From an uncultured Lachnospiraceae bacterium (lineage in GTDB: Bacteria > Bacillota > Clostridia > Lachnospirales > Lachnospiraceae), in assembly GCA_946406305.1 (NCBI GenBank), contig CAMJKC010000006.1, positions 1 to 22,204 of the forward strand: 22,204 nt of DNA. The letters run 5' to 3'. The translations under genes and the position numbers were made by a program. Shown in pieces: positions 19,826-22,204 of this stretch (its first letter is position 1; every line of letters starts with the position of its first letter). The notes beneath the pieces are model-generated. The model was given only the letters and a program-made list of their open reading frames with translations, was not told where the DNA came from and made no database searches.

Positions 19826-20683
19826 CGTAGGGGCAAGCACCGCGAGCCCATCTTCTCGTAGGGACGAACACTGCGAGCCCAACATCCGTAGGGGCGAGCA
19901 AGTATTCATAGAGGCGAGCACTGTGAGCCCAGTTTATTATCATCTGTTTGTATGGGCGTGCACTGCGAGCCCAACATCCGTAGGGGCGAGCACTGCGAGC
20001 CCAGTTTATTATCATCTGTTTGTAAGGGCGAGCACATATCCGTAGGGGTGAGCATTGCGAACCCATCTCTTCGTAGTGGCAAGCACTGCGACCCCAGTTT
20101 ATTATCATCTGTTTGTAGAGGCGAGCACCGCGAGCCTTCTTTTTTATCACCCATTCGTAGGGGCGAGCCTGCGAGCCCAGATTGAGCAGTCATCCGTAGT
20201 GGTGAGCACCGCGAACCCAAAACCGTAGGGGCGAGCACTGTGAGCCCAAATTGAGCAGTCGTCCGTAGGGGCGAGCACTGCGAACCTATCTTTTCCTAGG
20301 GGTGAGCATTGCGAGCCATCTTCTCGTAGGGGTGAGCATTGCGAACCCAAATTGAGCAGTCATCTGTAGGGGTGAGCATTACGAACCCACCTTTTCGTAG
20401 GAGCAAGCACTGCGAGCCTTCTTTGTTACAATCCGTAGGGGCGAGCACTGCGAGCCCACCTTTTTGTAGGGGCGAGCACCGCGAACCCATCTTCTCGTAG
20501 GGGTGAGCACCGCGAGCCCACCTTTTTGCAGGGGCGAGCACTACAAGCCCATCTTTTCCGTAGGTGTGAGCACTGCGAGCCCATCTTTTGTAGGGGCGAG
20601 CATTGCGAGCCCACATCCGTAGGGGTAAGCATTGCGAGCCCAGTTTATTATCATCTGTTTGTAGGGGCGAGCACCGCGAGCCC
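19826..20683. repeat. Array of about 26 degenerate 23-bp GC-rich elements (not CRISPR)
   Basis: The consensus is GTAGGGGCGAGCACTGCGAG followed by CCC. I count about 26 copies, beginning near 19827, 19858, 19888, 19908 and so on to 20661. Two (19980 and 20435) match the consensus exactly and two (19888, 20021) are cut after GAGCA. Linkers are 6-19 bases and recur. Within one copy, GGGC can pair with GCCC and GC with GC across opposed GA/GA steps, giving a small hairpin. G/C content contrasts sharply with the A/T-rich surroundings. The array lies between the tRNA-Leu terminator and the giant gene's upstream region. Several ORFs of 67-129 codons cross it in overlapping frames; they only translate the repeat and are not genes. 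Function is unknown. Confidence 0.9.
19931..20660. repeat. Recurring linkers between the 23-bp elements
   Basis: The linker AGTTTATTATCATCTGTTT occurs four times without change, at 19931-19949, 20003-20021, 20096-20114 and 20642-20660. A second linker with the core ATTGAGCAGTC occurs at 20179-20195, 20248-20264 and 20349-20365. Shorter ones of the ATCTTCTC and AACATCC types also recur. Identical linkers show that the array grew by duplicating unit-plus-linker blocks. Confidence 0.85.
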
Positions 20684-20693
20684 ATAAAACCAC

Positions 20694-20724
20694 AAAAAAA
20701 GCGAATGGACGACCCATTCGCTTT
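20694..20724 (-). terminator. Intrinsic terminator of tRNA-Leu
   Basis: On the minus strand AAAGCGAATGG and CCATTCGCTTT form an 11-bp perfect stem around a GTCGT loop. The stem's last T residues continue into further T's, giving seven T's after GCGAATGG/CCATTCGC (20694-20700). It begins 2 bases after the tRNA 3' end. Confidence 0.92.
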
Positions 20725-20725
20725 G

Positions 20726-20811
20726 TGCTGGTGACCGGAATCGAACCGGTACGGATATTACTATCCACAGGATTTTAAGTCCTGGGCGTCTACCAGTTCC
20801 GCCACACCAGC
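20726..20811 (-). tRNA. tRNA-Leu(UAA), CCA not encoded
   Basis: The 86-base sequence folds as a class II tRNA. The acceptor stem GCTGGTG/CACCAGC is perfect, the D-arm is GGCGGAACTGGTAGACGC, the anticodon stem CAGGA/TCCTG carries loop CTTAAAA (anticodon TAA), the long variable arm is TGGATAGTAATATCC, and the T-arm is CCGGTTCGATTCCGG. The discriminator is A and is followed by CAA, so the CCA end must be added by a nucleotidyltransferase. The long variable arm, UAA anticodon and A73 identify leucine. Confidence 0.97.
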
Positions 20812-20821
20812 AACGAGTAGA

Positions 20822-20850
20822 ATATTAACATAATTTATTACTTTAGTCAA
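20822..20850 (-). promoter_or_regulatory. Promoter of tRNA-Leu, extended -10
   Basis: TTGACT (20845-20850) and TAATAT (20822-20827) are 17 bases apart on the minus strand, and TGT directly before the -10 box makes an extended -10 element. Transcription should start about 4 bases upstream of the mature tRNA 5' end, so the tRNA is transcribed on its own, not only by read-through from the hydrolase gene. Confidence 0.82.
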
Positions 20851-20904
20851 GTAAAACAAATAATATTTTAAGAAAAAAACAATATTCCACTTAACTACTT
20901 TAAA

Positions 20905-21939
20905 TCATAAACTATTTGTTTCATAAAAGACAAGCAGTTCACTCTCTCTATTCTCTGTAATAATATAATAAGTTTTACGAAAATTATTTAATCTTTCTAT
21001 CACTATTTCTGATGGATGATTGTATGTATTTTTAATCCCTGCAAAAATAATAAAAACTGCATTTTGATTCAGTATAAAATCATCATTATTATTTTTTGAA
21101 CCATGATGAGGAATTTGAATAAATGCAAATCTACCTCTATATCTATTCAAAATATTTTTAACTTTTGAATCTTTGGCATCTGCATCACCAAAATATAAAC
21201 AGCCCGCCTCATTTTTTTGTAAATCTCTATAATTTTCATCAATTAATATTTTCCTAATATTTTTATAAACATAGTCATAAGTAATTAAATCACTTCTTTT
21301 AAAAAAGTTAGTAGCAGCTCTATCAAATTTAAATCTTACACTGCTGTTTTTTACTTTACCAGAATATAATATTAATGAATTTAAATTATTCTGGTTTTTA
21401 TCATCAAAAGTTTTTATTCCATGTGTTTCTAAAACTTCATTAAAAGCCTTTTTAAATTGTTTTATTCCATCTCTACTATAATCAAATTCTTTTATTTTAC
21501 TAGTATTCTTTAATGTTTTTTTTATTTTATCAATACTTGTTAATGTTCTTTCCTTAAACTTTTCATCAATAGTCATTTGCTCTAACATTTTTTTTATTTT
21601 GTCAATGCCTTTTAGTTCTCCGTTTTTAATATCAGACAATAATTTTTTAAATATTTTTTTAATTTCTTTATTTAAATCACTAAAAGATTTAAAACTCACA
21701 TTATGTGGTATGTATTCCCAAAAAGGTGAATCAGACAGTTTATTTAGCTCTTCAAATTCTATTACAGAACCTGAGTTTATATATTTAACTTCTACATTTA
21801 TATTTCTTATATTTCTTTCAATATTATTCTCTTCTTCATAACTATTCTCTATATTATTATCTTTCTCTGGTCTAACAAAAAAAATAGTAGTGCTTTTTTC
21901 TTTATTCCAATAGTTTTCGATATATATTTTACTGGGTCT
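20905..21939 (-). CDS. MBL-fold hydrolase, C-terminal part
   Basis: This frame is open from the stop at 21940-21942, and meaningful sequence (ENYWNKEKSTTIFFVRPEK, GSVIEFEELNKLSDSPFW) lies well upstream of the first plausible start, a GTG at 21699 with no good ribosome site. It is therefore a continuation of the upstream fragment. A lysine-rich helical insert with repeated GIDKIKKML/SIDKIKKTL segments precedes NNLNSLILYSG, the bridging-Asp motif FGDADAKDS, the IPHHGSKNN metal site and YNHPSEIVIE. It ends ELLVFYETNSL at 20905, 94 bases before the tRNA gene. Confidence 0.75.
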   Translation of the reverse strand, partial: RPSKIYIENYWNKEKSTTIFFVRPEKDNNIENSYEEENNIERNIRNINVEVKYINSGSVIEFEELNKLSDSPFWEYIPHNVSFKSFSDLNKEIKKIFKKLLSDIKNGELKGIDKIKKMLEQMTIDEKFKERTLTSIDKIKKTLKNTSKIKEFDYSRDGIKQFKKAFNEVLETHGIKTFDDKNQNNLNSLILYSGKVKNSSVRFKFDRAATNFFKRSDLITYDYVYKNIRKILIDENYRDLQKNEAGCLYFGDADAKDSKVKNILNRYRGRFAFIQIPHHGSKNNNDDFILNQNAVFIIFAGIKNTYNHPSEIVIERLNNFRKTYYIITENRESELLVFYETNSL

Positions 21940-22204
21940 TCAATAAAACTTAATGTATCTCTATCTTTTTCTGTAAAACTTAATAAAATTTTTTGTGATT
22001 TAGATAATATAGGCAAATAAATCTTATCTACATGAAAATTTTTTATAAGCAAACTTATACCATTTATATGGTCTTCATCAAAATGAGAAATAAATAATGC
22101 ATTTATATGGTCACCACTACTAAAATGTTCGTTAATTGTTTTTTCCATTTTTTCTTTTTTTTTTTTTTTAAAAGAATCACTACCACAATCATATATGGCA
22201 CAAA
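21849..22204 (-). CDS. MBL-fold hydrolase, N-terminal part (5' end outside window)
   Basis: The frame is open to the window edge, so the ATG at 22148 is internal: upstream codons encode CAIYDCGSDSFKKKKKEK, containing the first MBL strand. Then come ALFISHFDEDHINGISLL with the HxDxDH metal site, and VDKIYLP, a typical following strand. Past about SFIEDPVKYI the sequence stops looking like the family, ending KALLFFLLDQRKIII and a stop at 21849, consistent with a frameshift. Five lysines come from a 15-A run (22155-22169). Confidence 0.75.
   Translation of the reverse strand, partial: CAIYDCGSDSFKKKKKEKMEKTINEHFSSGDHINALFISHFDEDHINGISLLIKNFHVDKIYLPILSKSQKILLSFTEKDRDTLSFIEDPVKYISKTIGIKKKALLFFLLDQRKIII

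Larger units (their letters stand above)
20905..22204 (-). pseudogene. ComEC/Rec2-type MBL-fold hydrolase, frameshifted and 5'-partial
   Basis: The two overlapping frames below read as one protein of about 433 visible residues. In order they supply the ComEC-like metallo-beta-lactamase motifs: IYDCGSDS (first Asp strand), ISHFDEDHINGI (HxDxDH metal site), NNLNSLILYSG (core strand), LYFGDADAK (bridging Asp), IPHHGSKNN (metal His) and TYNHPSEIVIERL (late His). No membrane segments or competence domain are seen, so this is a soluble, stand-alone member. A one-base loss, or gain of a TA unit, in 21851-21939 (for example at the TATATATA tract near 21920-21927) would restore one frame. It may be a real lesion, a phase-variable site or a base-calling error. 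No clear terminator follows. Substrate unknown; related domains act on nucleic acids or nucleotides. Confidence 0.75.

Noticed and set aside
19826..20683. CRISPR array
   Set aside because: The repeated units are degenerate, the spacings are short and unequal (6-19 bases), and the 'spacers' themselves recur. No cas genes are visible.
19785..20768. Several small proteins (67-129 residues, both strands) rich in GSQCSPL / ARSARPY
   Set aside because: They are translations of the 23-bp repeat in overlapping frames, have no consistent ribosome sites, and one runs into the tRNA gene.
21891..21905. Programmed -1 frameshift at the AAAAAAG tract
   Set aside because: The tract is not in the X XXY YYZ register in the upstream frame and no clear stimulatory stem follows; a simple indel explains it better, though it is not fully excluded.
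22148..22204. Frameshift at the 15-A run in the hydrolase
   Set aside because: Codon-by-codon reading shows YDCGSDSF is in the same frame as the HxDxDH motif.

Overview
The window looks like the end of a draft contig from a low-GC Clostridia-type Firmicute, probably gut-associated. The reasons are strong A/T bias, a canonical AAAGGAG ribosome site, TTGACT/TAAAAT promoters, and a giant secreted protein that combines Cys/His plus 'LCLNGH' beta-helix modules with InlB-type repeats, a style common in gut Lachnospiraceae/Eubacteriales relatives. The genus cannot be named from the sequence. All convincing genes lie on the minus strand, so the region is read from right to left.

Right end (22204 to 20905): a stand-alone ComEC/Rec2-type metallo-beta-lactamase-fold hydrolase. 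It runs off the window edge at its 5' end. A frameshift between about 21851 and 21939 splits it into two frames. All expected catalytic motifs are present across the two pieces. It also carries a 15-base homopolymer.

Middle (20850 to 19826): a tRNA-Leu(UAA) gene with its own promoter and an intrinsic terminator. Next comes a 0.86-kb non-coding array of about 26 degenerate copies of a 23-bp GC-rich element, separated by a few recurring linkers. It is not a CRISPR array. Copy-to-copy variation is mostly transitions, and some changes look compensatory for a small hairpin.

Left (19820 to 71): an A/T-rich upstream region with a 13-bp perfect inverted repeat and a good promoter, followed by one gene of more than 19.4 kb. 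It encodes a secreted protein of at least about 6,480 residues: signal peptide, acidic stalk, four related beta-helix modules, then at least 23 InlB/Listeria-Bacteroides-type repeats. The most likely role is a cell-surface or extracellular adhesin-like filament.

Extreme left (1 to 70): bases 56-70 are an exact match to the start of the Illumina TruSeq adapter, preceded by 55 bases of much higher GC. The stop codon that ends the giant ORF is made by this artefact, so the true C-terminus, where a wall anchor would be expected, is missing.
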